Below, piece by piece: positions 33,340 to 43,610 of a DNA stretch of 64,000 nucleotides. Source of the DNA: Sphingobium bisphenolivorans (GTDB lineage: Bacteria; Pseudomonadota; Alphaproteobacteria; Sphingomonadales; Sphingomonadaceae). How positions within the stretch are numbered: position 1 is the stretch's first letter; each line of letters opens with the position of its first letter. The translations under genes were made by a program, and so were the position numbers. The stretch is taken from the NCBI RefSeq assembly GCF_000412635.1, contig NZ_ASTG01000001.1, forward strand, positions 62,001 to 126,000, read 5' to 3'. The notes beneath the pieces are model-generated. The model ran no database searches and was not told the origin of the DNA. It saw only the letters and a program-made list of their open reading frames with translations.

Positions 33340-34470
33340 ATGCAGAATGAGCATATGGCGGGAGCCATTTTACGTATCGATCTCGATGCTCTGGCGACCA
33401 ACTACCACGTCATTCAGCGGCAAGTAGCTCCTGCTCGCGTCGCCGGCGTGATCAAGGCTGACGCTTACGGGCTCGGCGCGGTCCCCGTCGCGAAGGCTCT
33501 GTTGCAAGCCGGCTGCCGCCATTTCTTCGTCGCCCATCTCGGCGAAGCAGCTGCCCTGCGACGGGCACTGCCGGCGGGAACACCCGTCTTCGTCCTGAAC
33601 GGGTTGCACCCCGGCGCGGAACAGGAGTGCGCAGCCATCGGCGCCACTCCGGTGCTAAACTCTCTGGATCAGATCGCCCGTTGGGCTGAATGCGCGCGGA
33701 GGCTGGGTCAGAGCTTGCCTGCCGCTCTGCAATTTGACAGCGGCATGTCGCGGCTCGGCCTGCCCTTGCAGGAGGTCGAAACCCTGGTTGCGGAGCGCAG
33801 CCGTCTGAGCGGCATCGATCTGACCCTCCTCATGAGCCATCTCGCCTGCGCCGATGATCCCGACGCGCTCTTCAATGCGCAGCAACGGATGAGCTTTCAG
33901 ACGGTTTCACGCCATTTCCCCGGCGTTCCCCGCTCACTCGACAATAGCGGGGGAAGCTTCCTTGATCGCTGCCATTTCGACGTCGTCCGTGCAGGGATAG
34001 GGCTTTATGGCGGCGCGCCACAGAAGGTCGGTAACCCGATGCGCCCGGTGGTGTCGCTCGAGGCGCGGATCATACAGCTGCGTAACGTACCCGCTGGCGC
34101 GGCGGTCGGCTATGGCCTCACGCACCGTTGCATCCGGCCGACGCGCATCGCCACCATCCCGGTCGGCTACGCCGATGGCTGGCCGCGGCATCTGAGCAAC
34201 AAAGGATCGGCTTTCATCGCGGGGCAGCGGGTGCCGATCGCCGGGCGCGTTTCGATGGACAGCATCACCCTGGACGTGACCGATGTGCCGGAAAGGCTGC
34301 TTTATCCCGATGCGGCCGTCGAACTGCTCGGCCCGCATCAGAGTGTGGACGATGTCGCCGCCGATGCCGGCACCATTTCCTATGAAATCCTGACCCAACT
34401 CGGCCGTCGCTATCATCGTGATTATCACGCAGCGCCCGCCGCCGAGCTTCAACGGAGTATAAGAGCATGA
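33340..34470 (+). CDS. dadX: Alanine racemase, catabolic type
   Basis: The 376-residue product interconverts L- and D-alanine. The PLP-binding lysine is Lys39 in [13 protein letters not shown] and the second catalytic tyrosine lies in VGYGLTH. A family RAGIGLYGG motif and the C-terminal [15 protein letters not shown]-type end are present. I chose the ATG preceded by AAAGGAAG. It overlaps dadA (ATGA), so it feeds D-alanine to the dehydrogenase; the biosynthetic alr may lie elsewhere. Confidence 0.92.
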   Translation: MQNEHMAGAILRIDLDALATNYHVIQRQVAPARVAGVIKADAYGLGAVPVAKALLQAGCRHFFVAHLGEAAALRRALPAGTPVFVLNGLHPGAEQECAAIGATPVLNSLDQIARWAECARRLGQSLPAALQFDSGMSRLGLPLQEVETLVAERSRLSGIDLTLLMSHLACADDPDALFNAQQRMSFQTVSRHFPGVPRSLDNSGGSFLDRCHFDVVRAGIGLYGGAPQKVGNPMRPVVSLEARIIQLRNVPAGAAVGYGLTHRCIRPTRIATIPVGYADGWPRHLSNKGSAFIAGQRVPIAGRVSMDSITLDVTDVPERLLYPDAAVELLGPHQSVDDVAADAGTISYEILTQLGRRYHRDYHAAPAAELQRSIRA

Positions 34471-35720
34471 AGGTCGCCATTCTCGGCAGCGGTGTCATCG
34501 GCGTCACTTCGGCCTGGTATCTCGCCCAAGCGGGGCATGAAGTCACCGTGATCGACCGTCAGGCGGCTCCCGCACTGGAAACTAGCTTCGCCAATGCGGG
34601 GGAGATTTCGCCCGGCTATGCCTCCCCTTGGGCAGCGCCGGGAATACCGATGAAGGCGCTGCGCTGGCTTTTCATGAAGCACGCACCTTTGATCCTGCGG
34701 CCGCAGTTCGACATGGCAATGCTGCGCTGGATGGCTGCGATGCTCGGCAACTGCAATGAGCGTGCTTATGTCGTCAACAAGAGCCGGATGGTGAGGTTGG
34801 CGGAGTTCAGCCGCGACAGGCTGATCGATTTGCGGCGCGAAACCGGCATCAGCTATGATGAGCGCTCCAAGGGCACGCTTCAATTGTTCCGCGAACAGAA
34901 GCAGCTCGCCGGCATCGCCAAGGATATCGCTGTCCTCAAGGCGGATGGCGTGCCCTTCGAAGTGCTCGATCCCGCCGGTTGCATCGCAGCCGAGCCGGGT
35001 CTGGAGAATAGCGAGGTGCCTCTGGCCGGCGGGTTGCGGCTTCCCAATGACGAGACAGGGGATTGCTTCAAGTTCACCAACGCACTGGCGGACATGGCGA
35101 AGGCCAAGGGGGTATCCTTCATCCACGACAGGACCATCGGGCGGCTTGCCGTCGATCACGGCCGGATCAGTCATATCGAAACCGACAGGGGGCATGTGAC
35201 GGCGGACGCCTATCTGGTGGCGATGGGCAGCTATTCTCCCTTGCTGCTAAGGCCGATCGGCATCCGTCTGCCTGTCTATCCTGTGAAGGGCTATTCCATC
35301 ACCGTGCCAATCACGGATGAGGCACGCGCACCCGTTTCGACATTGCTCGACGAAAGCTACAAAGTCGCGATCACCCGCCTGGGCGGCCGCATTCGGGTCG
35401 GCGGCATGGCTGAGTTATCCGGCTATTCCAAGGGGCTGCCCAAGGCGCGGCGCGACACGCTGGAATATTCGGTCGGCTCGCTCTTCAAGGGCGCGGGCGA
35501 TCTCAAGCGCGCGAGCTTCTGGTCAGGGCTGCGGCCCATGACCCCTGACAGCACGCCCGTGCTGGGCGCCACCCGCGTCCCCAACCTCTTCCTCAACACC
35601 GGCCATGGCACTCTGGGCTGGACCATGGCGTGCGGCTCAGGGCATGTGATCGCGGACATCATCAGTGGCCGTAAGCCGGCGATCGATGCCCACGACCTGG
35701 CGATCAGCCGCTATTCCTGA
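34467..35720 (+). CDS. dadA: D-amino acid dehydrogenase small subunit
   Basis: The 417-residue flavoprotein oxidises D-alanine and other D-amino acids to keto acids and ammonia and passes electrons to the respiratory chain at the inner membrane. The FAD motif [20 protein letters not shown] lies at residues 7-26, followed by the DadA signature [19 protein letters not shown] and the C-terminal [16 protein letters not shown]. It is coupled to dadX and followed by a ridA gene. Confidence 0.95.
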   Translation: MKVAILGSGVIGVTSAWYLAQAGHEVTVIDRQAAPALETSFANAGEISPGYASPWAAPGIPMKALRWLFMKHAPLILRPQFDMAMLRWMAAMLGNCNERAYVVNKSRMVRLAEFSRDRLIDLRRETGISYDERSKGTLQLFREQKQLAGIAKDIAVLKADGVPFEVLDPAGCIAAEPGLENSEVPLAGGLRLPNDETGDCFKFTNALADMAKAKGVSFIHDRTIGRLAVDHGRISHIETDRGHVTADAYLVAMGSYSPLLLRPIGIRLPVYPVKGYSITVPITDEARAPVSTLLDESYKVAITRLGGRIRVGGMAELSGYSKGLPKARRDTLEYSVGSLFKGAGDLKRASFWSGLRPMTPDSTPVLGATRVPNLFLNTGHGTLGWTMACGSGHVIADIISGRKPAIDAHDLAISRYS

Positions 35721-35744
35721 CCTCATGCATATAGGAGCATTGTA

Positions 35745-36095
35745 ATGAGCATCACCCGTATCGATCGCAGCCCCCGCATGAGCGAGGCCGTCATTCACGG
35801 CGACACCATCTACCTCGCCGGCCAGATTGGCGCACCGGGCGAAAGCGTGACCGCCCAGACTAAGGCCGTGCTTGCGGAGATTGAATCGCTTTTGGAGCGC
35901 ACCGGCAGCAGCAAGAACCATATGTTGATGGCCCAGATCTGGCTTGCCGACATGAACGATTTTGCCGAGATGAACGCGGTATGGGACGCCTGGATCGCCG
36001 ATGCCGAGGCGCCTGCACGGGCCACGGGCGAAGCCAAGCTCGCCAGCCCTGAGTACAAGGTGGAAATCATCGTCACCGCCGCGAAATCCGCCTGA
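35745..36095 (+). CDS. RidA-family enamine/imine deaminase
   Basis: The 116-residue product has the RidA fold: [11 protein letters not shown], then [18 protein letters not shown] and the conserved basic [19 protein letters not shown]. RidA enzymes hydrolyse reactive imines made by amino acid oxidation. It follows dadA by 24 bp with a weak ribosome site (GGAGC) and fits the same pathway. This is a distant member, not RidA itself. Confidence 0.9.
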   Translation: MSITRIDRSPRMSEAVIHGDTIYLAGQIGAPGESVTAQTKAVLAEIESLLERTGSSKNHMLMAQIWLADMNDFAEMNAVWDAWIADAEAPARATGEAKLASPEYKVEIIVTAAKSA

Positions 36096-36282
36096 CCTGG
36101 CGCGCCGCTGTCGTCTGACGGTAGCGGCACAACGCTCAGGCAAGCGTATCGCGGCCCCAATTCACCTTCCCGTCCACACGCTCGCTCAATTGGTGCTTTC
36201 CTGGCCCGCCCGTGCTGTTTACCGTGAGGTTCCTTTTCTGGCGCGCGGCCGCGCGTCATCTCACCATGCGAGTAAACCGTCG

Positions 36283-37293
36283 ATGCAATCCATCACCCTT
36301 ACGCGATTTTTGATCGAGCAGCAGCGAGAGGCGAATGCGCTTCCTTCGGAGTTGCGCCTGCTCATCGAAACTGTGGCACGTGCCTGCAAGACCATCAGCT
36401 ACTCGGTGGCGAAGGGCGCCCTGGGTGAAGTCCTCGGCAGCCTTGGCAGCGAAAATGTTCAGGGCGAAGTGCAGAAGAAGCTGGACGTCATCGCCAATGA
36501 GCTCCTGCTCGACGCCAATGAATGGGGTGGCCATCTCGCCGCCATGGCGTCGGAAGAGATGGAGACGATCCATCGCATACCTAACCGCTATCCCAAGGGC
36601 GAGTATCTGCTGCTGTTCGATCCGATCGACGGTTCGAGCAACATCGACGTCGATCTGTCGGTTGGCACCATTTTCTCGGTCCTGAAGGCCCCGGAGGAAT
36701 GTTCGGGCCGGGAAGTGACCGAACAGGATTTCCTCCAGTCAGGCCGCAACCAGGTCGCGGCGGGCTACGCTATTTACGGGCCGCAAACCTTGCTGGTGCT
36801 GACGATCGGCACGGGGGTTTATGAATTTACTCTCGATCGGGAAATCGGCTCTTGGCGCATGACCGACGGTCCGATGCAGATGCCCCAGGGCACCTGCGAG
36901 TTCGCGATCAATATGGCACGACGCAAGCAATGGTCGACAGGCGTGGCGCGCTACATCGACGAACGGATCGAAGGGGCAGAAGGCCCGTGCGGCAAGGATT
37001 ACAACATGCGCTGGACTGCCTCAATGGTCGCGGACGTGCATCGTATCCTGAAGAGGGGCGGCATCTTCATGTATCCCGCCGACGCACGCCATCCGGACAA
37101 GGCGCGGCTGCGCCTCATGTATGAGGCGAACCCTATGTCGTTTCTGATCGAGCAGGCCGGCGGAGCCGCAACCAACGGGTTTGGCCCGATCATGGACGTT
37201 CAGCCGAACGGCCTTCATCAGCGGGTCGGCGTAGTGCTGGGCGACAGGGCGGAAGTGGAAATCGTCACGGAATACGGGCGGGAGACGGCCTGA
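36283..37293 (+). CDS. fbp: Fructose-1,6-bisphosphatase, class I
   Basis: The 336-residue product has the class I signature: [18 protein letters not shown] (residues 111-128) with the metal-binding DPIDGSS, the substrate loop [19 protein letters not shown] and GGAATNG near the C-terminus. It converts fructose-1,6-bisphosphate to fructose-6-phosphate in gluconeogenesis. I set the start at 36283 because family homology begins there; a frame open upstream to 36001 overlaps ridA. The 187-bp gap before it shows no strong promoter. Confidence 0.93.
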   Translation: MQSITLTRFLIEQQREANALPSELRLLIETVARACKTISYSVAKGALGEVLGSLGSENVQGEVQKKLDVIANELLLDANEWGGHLAAMASEEMETIHRIPNRYPKGEYLLLFDPIDGSSNIDVDLSVGTIFSVLKAPEECSGREVTEQDFLQSGRNQVAAGYAIYGPQTLLVLTIGTGVYEFTLDREIGSWRMTDGPMQMPQGTCEFAINMARRKQWSTGVARYIDERIEGAEGPCGKDYNMRWTASMVADVHRILKRGGIFMYPADARHPDKARLRLMYEANPMSFLIEQAGGAATNGFGPIMDVQPNGLHQRVGVVLGDRAEVEIVTEYGRETA

Positions 37294-37307
37294 GCATGCA
37301 ATGGCGA

Positions 37308-37337
37308 GGGGAGCGGACGAGCAACGCTCCCCCGTTT
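37308..37337 (+). terminator. Terminator after fbp
   Basis: GGGGAGCG and CGCTCCCC pair across a 9-nt loop, followed by CGTTTG. It lies 15 bp after the fbp stop. Confidence 0.7.
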
Positions 37338-37494
37338 GCTGTCGGTCTTGAGCATCAAGACCTGATTGAGGATGCCCGCGTCGCTTAGGCCAGCTTATCG
37401 AGCTTATCTCTTCTTCAGGAGAGGAACAGCCCTCCTCGACAGGCGCAGCGGCGAATGGAGTTACTCCCCTGATCTGGATCCGAGCCGCTGTAGA

Positions 37495-37761
37495 TCAGCG
37501 ATCGCGCAATTCGTCAGCGGCATTCTTCGCCGCATCGCCCACGACGCGAGCCGCACTATCCGCCGATTCTGCGGCATTCGTGACTGTGTCCGCCCTGTTG
37601 TCGCCCCTGTCCTTGGTGACATAGAAAAAGGCGATCGCTAAAATCAGAGCGATCGCCACCAGCGCGAAGATAATACCGCTCCCTCCGCGGCTATTCGCGG
37701 GGGCCTTCTCGTCATGGTCCCTGTTGTGGATCGAATATCCGCTGTCCCGATCCTCGACCAT
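37495..37761 (-). CDS. Small single-pass membrane protein after ecfG
   Basis: The 88-residue product has a cytoplasmic charged N-terminus (DRDSGYSIHNRDHDEKAPAN), one membrane helix (SGIIFALVAIALILAIAFFYV, about residues 29-48) and a charged, alanine-rich tail. The start at 37761 follows the ecfG stop by about 47 bp with a GC hairpin between. It is likely a general stress response accessory by position; no family is recognised. Confidence 0.75.
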   Translation of the reverse strand: MVEDRDSGYSIHNRDHDEKAPANSRGGSGIIFALVAIALILAIAFFYVTKDRGDNRADTVTNAAESADSAARVVGDAAKNAADELRDR

Positions 37762-37773
37762 CACTTTTCTCCG

Positions 37774-37797
37774 CCCGCGCCATGTCGATAGCGCGGG
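37774..37797 (-). other. GC hairpin between ecfG and the small membrane gene
   Basis: CCCGCGC and GCGCGGG form a 7-bp stem with a 10-nt loop and no T-run. It could attenuate or process the transcript, reducing expression of the downstream gene. Confidence 0.45.
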
Positions 37798-37808
37798 ATT
37801 TGTATGAT

Positions 37809-38456
37809 CTACTCCGATCCGGGCTCGCTCTTTTCCTTTGCCTCCCGGCCGCGGCTGAGCCGATCGACATCGTCCATGATCTCGTCCAGCACCGCCGAGT
37901 CCGTTGTTTCCTGAGTTCGGCGGGAAGGCAATTCCCCATTTTCCAGTATTTGTTCCAGCGCGGCACGGCCGCGCGCCACCCGGCTCTTGATCGTACCGAC
38001 GGCAACACCGCATATTTCGGCGGCTTCCTCATAGGCGAAGCCGCCGGCGCCGACCAGGATCAACGCTTCGCGCTGGGGTTGAGGAAGTTGAAGCAAGGCG
38101 CGCTGCATGTCCGACAGTTCCACATGCTTGTCCTGCCCCGCCGGAGCTGCAAGCAGTCGATCCGCCGCCAGATCATCCCAATCGCCCCGGAAGCGCGAGC
38201 GACGCATCTGCGACAGATAGTGATTGCGCAGAATGATGAATGTCCATGCGCGCATGTTCGTACCGGCCTGGAAGCGGTTGCGCGCCGCCCATGCCTTCAG
38301 CAAGGTTTCCTGCACCAAGTCGTCGGCAACGTCGCGGTTGCCCGACAACGAGCGGCCAAAGGCACGCAGGTGGGGAATGACGGCCGCGAGCTCGCGCTTG
38401 AAGTCGGCGTCGGACAGCGTCTCGCGTTCCGCCTCCCGGCTGAAGCCTTCGGTCAT
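37809..38456 (-). CDS. ecfG: General stress response sigma factor EcfG
   Basis: From the ATG at 38456, preceded by GAAGGGG, the product has 215 residues. Region 2 contains NRDVADDLVQETLLKAW and region 4 has YEEAAEICGVAVGTIKSRVARGRAALE, the layout of the ECF15/EcfG group. A short acidic C-terminal extension follows. EcfG is held by NepR until phosphorylated PhyR sequesters NepR. phyR, nepR and a PhyP-like gene are nearby, although nepR is not directly adjacent as it often is in other alphaproteobacteria. Confidence 0.94.
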   Translation of the reverse strand: MTEGFSREAERETLSDADFKRELAAVIPHLRAFGRSLSGNRDVADDLVQETLLKAWAARNRFQAGTNMRAWTFIILRNHYLSQMRRSRFRGDWDDLAADRLLAAPAGQDKHVELSDMQRALLQLPQPQREALILVGAGGFAYEEAAEICGVAVGTIKSRVARGRAALEQILENGELPSRRTQETTDSAVLDEIMDDVDRLSRGREAKEKSEPGSE

Positions 38457-38569
38457 GGAAACAACCCCTTCACTGGCTGTCGTCCTCGCCGCATGAACCG
38501 AAGTCGTCAAAGCCATAAATGCGTCCGCACCCTATACATAATTCTACCAGGAACCAATCGCTGCAACGC

Positions 38570-38704
38570 TCAATAGCCCAAAAGCACCACAATCATCGCG
38601 ATGATCGCTAGAGTGAGCGAGATGCCCAGGACATAGCGCACGATATGAGGGGTCGAACCCGCCCGAGCTTTCTCGGTGGCAACATGCTGTTCCTGCTCTG
38701 CCAT
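38570..38704 (-). CDS. 44-residue membrane protein behind an EcfG promoter
   Basis: This gene is short but well supported: the ATG at 38704 has GGGAGA seven bases upstream. The product is a charged N-terminus (MAEQEQHVATEKARAG) followed by one membrane helix (YVLGISLTLAIIAMIVVLLG) ending at residue 44. A near-perfect EcfG promoter precedes it. It lies upstream of ecfG in the same direction, so the same promoter may serve both. Confidence 0.75.
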   Translation of the reverse strand: MAEQEQHVATEKARAGSTPHIVRYVLGISLTLAIIAMIVVLLGY

Positions 38705-38732
38705 GGCTTTCTCCCGATCGTTACGCCTAAAT

Positions 38733-38757
38733 AACGCGAGTCGCGGAGCAGGGTTCC
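38733..38757 (-). promoter_or_regulatory. EcfG-type promoter GGAAC-N16-CGTT
   Basis: On the minus strand GGAAC (38757-38753) and CGTT (38736-38733) are separated by exactly 16 bp, matching the general stress response consensus. It is 28 bp from the start codon of the 44-residue gene and may also feed ecfG. Confidence 0.8.
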
Positions 38758-38787
38758 CCTTTATCTCAGGCTATTTTCCCCTCGCGA

Positions 38788-39585
38788 TCACTCGGCGGGC
38801 GCGGTGGCCTCATCGAAGAAGAGCGCCTGCGAGATCGCCGCCTTCACAGTGGATCGCTGGAACGGCTTGGTGATGAGGAATGTTGGCTCCGGCCGCTCAC
38901 CGGTCAACAGGCGTTCGGGGAAAGCCGTGATGAAGATGACCGGCACCGAGAATTCGGCGAGAATATCCTTAACCGCGTCGATGCCGCTCGAATCGTCGGC
39001 CAGTTGAATATCCGCCAGAACAAGGCCGGGCCGCTCGGCCATAGCCTCTCGCACGGCGTCCTCACGGGTGACTGCGATCGCAGTCACTTCATGGCCGAGG
39101 TCGCGCACGATCGTCTCTATGTCCATTGCGATGATCGGCTCATCCTCGATAATCAGCACCTTGGCACGGGTCTGCGCTTCGATCTCGCTTAAGGCTTCCT
39201 CCACCAAAGCTTCGACATCCGCCGGGTCGAGAGCCACCAGATAACCCACATCGTCCACGGTAAAGCCTTCAAGCGCCGTCAGCAGCAGCGCCTGGCGCGG
39301 CAGCGGGGTTAGCCGGGCAAGCCGCGCCTGCGCGATCGCCTCCTGCCCGTCGGCACCGGTCAGAACCGGCCCATCTTCGAGATGCGAAGACGACCAGATC
39401 GCATGGAAGGTCTTATAGAGGCCAAGCCGCGGATCCACGTCCCGGGGAAATTCCTCGGGAGCAGCGACGATGGCCTCCAATGTCGCACGAACATAAGCAT
39501 CGCCGTGAATCTGACTGCCCGTCAGCGCACGGGCATAACGGCGAAGAAAAGGAAGATGGGGGTGCAGTTGCTGACCAAGCGACAT
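38788..39585 (-). CDS. phyR: Response regulator PhyR (sigma mimic)
   Basis: The 265-residue product has a sigma-factor-like N-terminal domain (residues 1-135, including SHLEDGPVLTGAD) and a receiver domain with the phospho-acceptor Asp192 in LADIQLADDSSG and the conserved Lys240. Phosphorylated PhyR binds NepR, releasing EcfG. I start at the ATG that gives the family length; a frame open further upstream is not needed. It is divergent from nepR across a 404-bp gap. Confidence 0.95.
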   Translation of the reverse strand: MSLGQQLHPHLPFLRRYARALTGSQIHGDAYVRATLEAIVAAPEEFPRDVDPRLGLYKTFHAIWSSSHLEDGPVLTGADGQEAIAQARLARLTPLPRQALLLTALEGFTVDDVGYLVALDPADVEALVEEALSEIEAQTRAKVLIIEDEPIIAMDIETIVRDLGHEVTAIAVTREDAVREAMAERPGLVLADIQLADDSSGIDAVKDILAEFSVPVIFITAFPERLLTGERPEPTFLITKPFQRSTVKAAISQALFFDEATAPAE

Positions 39586-39989
39586 CGGTAAAAATTCTCC
39601 CAGGCCCATTGGGCGCAATGTTAAAGCATCCGCCGAGGAGAGGATGGATCGACGATGCCGATGTGGCAAGCCCCCCCCTTCGCAAACGAGGCGCGACCGT
39701 CTCGACACCACTGCCAGCCGTTAGCCCCGCCATCAGATAAGGTCATGAACTCTCATGCCCTTTTCCGATCTCGCGAAGCGTTGCCAGACCGTGTCTGAGA
39801 CGAACGTCAACCCAGTCCTGCCGCCGAGTTATCGACGGCGCAAAAAATGCTTCGAGCGACGGAACCAACAATGAGGCGATTTGTTTCACTGGCGTTCGTT
39901 TTTTTCGAATTTCTTTGGAGTTTTGTGCTCTCCTTCCCCCACGTCGAATTGACGTCATGGGGTAAAGCCGCAAGAAGGGCGCGCAGAGC
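39586..39989. other. phyR-nepR divergent intergenic region
   Basis: This 404-bp stretch has no supported gene. It is AT-richer towards nepR and holds a candidate EcfG promoter at 39861-39885. No EcfG-type -35 box is visible on the minus strand towards phyR. Confidence 0.6.
39861..39885 (+). promoter_or_regulatory. Weak EcfG-type promoter candidate for nepR
   Basis: GGAAC at 39861-39865 is followed after 16 bp by TGTT, one base from the EcfG -10 consensus. nepR starts about 105 bp downstream. Autoregulation of nepR by EcfG is known in the family. Confidence 0.4.
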
Positions 39990-40244
39990 ATGATCGCGAT
40001 GGCTACAGAGGGGCGTGTTTTGGTTGCTTCAACGACGGAACGGGATGTGAAGGGAGGGGACAAAACAGATGTCGGTGCCAGCACTCCCGGAACGGGCGGA
40101 AGAAGCCGTGCGCCCCGCAAGAAGCGCAACTCCGCATCAAAGGATGAAGGCCAGGTCGGCAGCGCCCTGCGCTCTGTATATCAGCGCGCGGTCGAAGAAG
40201 ATATTCCGGCCGAAATGCTCGATCTTCTGAATAAACTGGATTAA
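39990..40244 (+). CDS. nepR: Anti-sigma factor NepR
   Basis: The 84-residue product ends with ALRSVYQRAVEEDIPAEMLDLLNKLD, the diagnostic NepR helix pair that clamps EcfG. The N-terminal half is disordered and charged, as in other NepR proteins. Two starts lie three codons apart; the upstream one is preceded by AAGAAGG. It shares the locus with phyR and a PhyP-like gene. Confidence 0.9.
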   Translation: MIAMATEGRVLVASTTERDVKGGDKTDVGASTPGTGGRSRAPRKKRNSASKDEGQVGSALRSVYQRAVEEDIPAEMLDLLNKLD

Positions 40245-40390
40245 GATCGGATCGCGATTGCTTCAGTCCAGGGGGGGGCGAAGCGAGGGGAGGCAATATG
40301 TCGCTCATCACGGCCCGGCGCCATAGTGGCTCCCCTGACATCCCAACTGACTATGCTGACCCGCGGCGTCCGCAGCCCACAGTCCACTGA

Positions 40391-42001
40391 ATGGCGAGAC
40401 GTCCTGAAATGCCGTTGAGCGAGGCGCAAGAGCCTGACGACGCTCTCACGCGTCGGACATTTACCTCCCTTTTCCATTCCACCGGCGTCAAGATGTTCCT
40501 CATCCTGACTCTGGCGCTCCTTCCTCTTGGCCTGATTGCGCTAATAGCGTCGCTGCAAGCGATCCGGACGACGGATCTTGAAAAGGAAGCGCTGCTCCGG
40601 GTGTCAGTAACCCAGAGTGCACGCAAGCTCTCGACGGATTTATCGTCGGATCGTACCGCGCTGATGCTCACGGCAAACACCTTCGCTGCGGGTGATGCCG
40701 ATCCGAATATGTGCCGGCGCCTCTCCATCTTCCTCGCTTCGCACGATCGGGGGGGTGGCCATCATTATGTGTACAACCGCACCGGACAACGGCTTTGCGG
40801 CTCCCCCACCCCTGAGCCGGCGGGTGTACCCGTTACGAAGCGATTTTCCGGTCAAACCGCTGAGTTGCTTCCGAAATCCGGCTTTCTCGTCAGCCGCGCA
40901 GTCAGCGAAAACGGGAAGGTCGTCGCGCTCGCTTATTATTCGCGGGCCTATCTGGAATCCATCGTCAATCCCATTGGCGGCCTCCAGAACCGACAGATCG
41001 CCTTGCGCCAAGGCGGCAGGATGATTTTCATCAATGGTCCAGCCGGGGTAGCACGCAGCAACAGCACGAGCCTCTCCGCCCGTCTCGATCCACCGGACAT
41101 TCTGCTAACGATAACGCTGCGCGACCCGCCGGTTACGCTCGCGAGGATGCTGTCGCTGTTTCTGCCGCTGGTGATGTGGTTCGCCGCTGCAGCGATTGGG
41201 TGGTTCGTCGTCAATCGCCTGCTCATCCGTCCGCTGGTCCTGCTGCGGCGTACCGTCGCCGCTTATCAGCCCGGAGAGGTGCTCGAACCTTCGCGCCGCG
41301 TCCGGACACCGGCACAGGAAATCGTCGCGCTGGGCGACACGTTTCGGGAGATCAGCGAGGATGTCGCCACCCATGAAGCCGAAATGGCCGAGGGGCTGGA
41401 AACTCAGCGCAAACTGACGCGCGAGGTGCATCATCGGGTTAAGAACAACCTGCAGATCATCGCCAGCCTTATCAGCCTGCACGCGCGATCGGCCCATGAT
41501 GTCGAGGCGGTAGAGGCCTTCGCCACGATCCAGCGCCGCGTCGATGCGCTATCCGTCGTGCACCGCAACCATTACGCCGAGCTGGAGGAACATCGGGGGG
41601 TCGGGGTCCGCTCGCTCATCAGCGAACTATCGGCCAGTCTGCGGGGCACTGCCCCCGCTGCGGCGCGGCGCTTTGGCATTCAGATCGACAGTGACAATCT
41701 GCACATCAGCCAGGACGTCGCGGTTCCCGTCGCCTTCCTGCTGACGGAGTTGGTCGAACTGGCAATGATTTCCGATCCACGCACCGCCATGCGTATCTCT
41801 GTCCAGCTGGAGCAGGATCGAGAGGACCGAGCGGTGGTTCACATCACATCACCCGCCCTGCGCGGATCGCCGGAAATGACGTCGCTCTTGGATGAACGCT
41901 ATGGGCGGGTGCTCACCGGGCTTTCCCGTCAGTTGCGGGCGCCGCTCGACTTTGATGCCGAGCGCGGAGATTACATGATCACGATCACCGTTATCCCCTG
42001 A
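40391..42001 (+). CDS. phyP: PhyP-like HisKA_2 sensor protein with degenerate ATP-binding domain
   Basis: The 536-residue product has a membrane helix at residues 34-55, an extracytoplasmic sensor domain (about 60-250), a second membrane helix at about 253-276, a HAMP-like linker and a HisKA_2 dimerisation domain with His348 in EVHHRVKNNLQIIASL. The ATP-binding part is unusual: the N-box reads LTELVELA, lacking the conserved Asn, and I see no DxGxG motif. That fits a protein acting mainly as a PhyR phosphatase, as proposed for Sphingomonas PhyP in the same locus. Naming rests on locus and domain pattern. Confidence 0.75.
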   Translation: MARRPEMPLSEAQEPDDALTRRTFTSLFHSTGVKMFLILTLALLPLGLIALIASLQAIRTTDLEKEALLRVSVTQSARKLSTDLSSDRTALMLTANTFAAGDADPNMCRRLSIFLASHDRGGGHHYVYNRTGQRLCGSPTPEPAGVPVTKRFSGQTAELLPKSGFLVSRAVSENGKVVALAYYSRAYLESIVNPIGGLQNRQIALRQGGRMIFINGPAGVARSNSTSLSARLDPPDILLTITLRDPPVTLARMLSLFLPLVMWFAAAAIGWFVVNRLLIRPLVLLRRTVAAYQPGEVLEPSRRVRTPAQEIVALGDTFREISEDVATHEAEMAEGLETQRKLTREVHHRVKNNLQIIASLISLHARSAHDVEAVEAFATIQRRVDALSVVHRNHYAELEEHRGVGVRSLISELSASLRGTAPAAARRFGIQIDSDNLHISQDVAVPVAFLLTELVELAMISDPRTAMRISVQLEQDREDRAVVHITSPALRGSPEMTSLLDERYGRVLTGLSRQLRAPLDFDAERGDYMITITVIP

Positions 42002-42007
42002 CGAGCT

Positions 42008-43195
<1,188 letters not shown>

Positions 43196-43387
43196 TCAGC
43201 CTGCTTTGCGAAGCCCGTCAAAAGCAATAACGGCTTCCATGTTGAACCCCTTGACCCTCCGGTAATTGCCGATGAAGGGCAGGCAATCCATCGCCAATCG
43301 TAAATGCCAACTCTTCCCCTCTTCGTCGTGAAGCATCAGGGTCACAATGTTGGTTTCGGTGCGATGCGTGCTCATGGAGCCGGTCAT
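43196..43387 (-). CDS. Small conserved-looking protein, 63 aa
   Basis: The product begins MTGSMSTHRTETNIVTLML and has a mixed alpha/beta pattern ending MEAVIAFDGLRKAG; a start at the second ATG is equally possible. No family is recognised. Its upstream region carries the first of three CtrA-type half-sites, so cell-cycle regulation is possible. Confidence 0.6.
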   Translation of the reverse strand: MTGSMSTHRTETNIVTLMLHDEEGKSWHLRLAMDCLPFIGNYRRVKGFNMEAVIAFDGLRKAG

Positions 43388-43395
43388 AATTAATA

Positions 43396-43530
43396 ATGGT
43401 TAACAAAGGCCTGCGAGGGCTCGGCGCGGCTATGGTTAACAGCAGACTTGTTGTATTTCCGCAACGGGTTCGCCTTTTCCCCGAATTTTTGGACGCTTGC
43501 GGGCCACAGTTGGGACCAAAAATGGTTAAC
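43396..43530. promoter_or_regulatory. Three CtrA-type half-sites (TTAACCAT)
   Basis: ATGGTTAAC occurs at 43396-43404, 43432-43440 and 43522-43530; read on the minus strand it is TTAACCAT, a CtrA recognition half-site known from Caulobacter. They lie between the small minus-strand gene and the DSF synthase-like gene on the plus strand, so either or both could be cell-cycle controlled. Confidence 0.6.
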
Positions 43531-43610
43531 TCGCTGCCCTTTTCGTCTGGATCGTTGCATAGACATCGAAAGGCTGATCTGCTCATCCCAATAGAAGAAC
43601 GGGGACGCAC

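Noticed and set aside
38550-38580. Plus-strand GGAACC at 38550 as another EcfG promoter
   Set aside because: No CGTT lies at the required spacing, and it points away from ecfG into minus-strand genes.
43390-43403. Full CtrA box TTAA-N7-TTAA
   Set aside because: The two TTAA are six bases apart, not seven; only the half-site reading TTAACCAT is supported.
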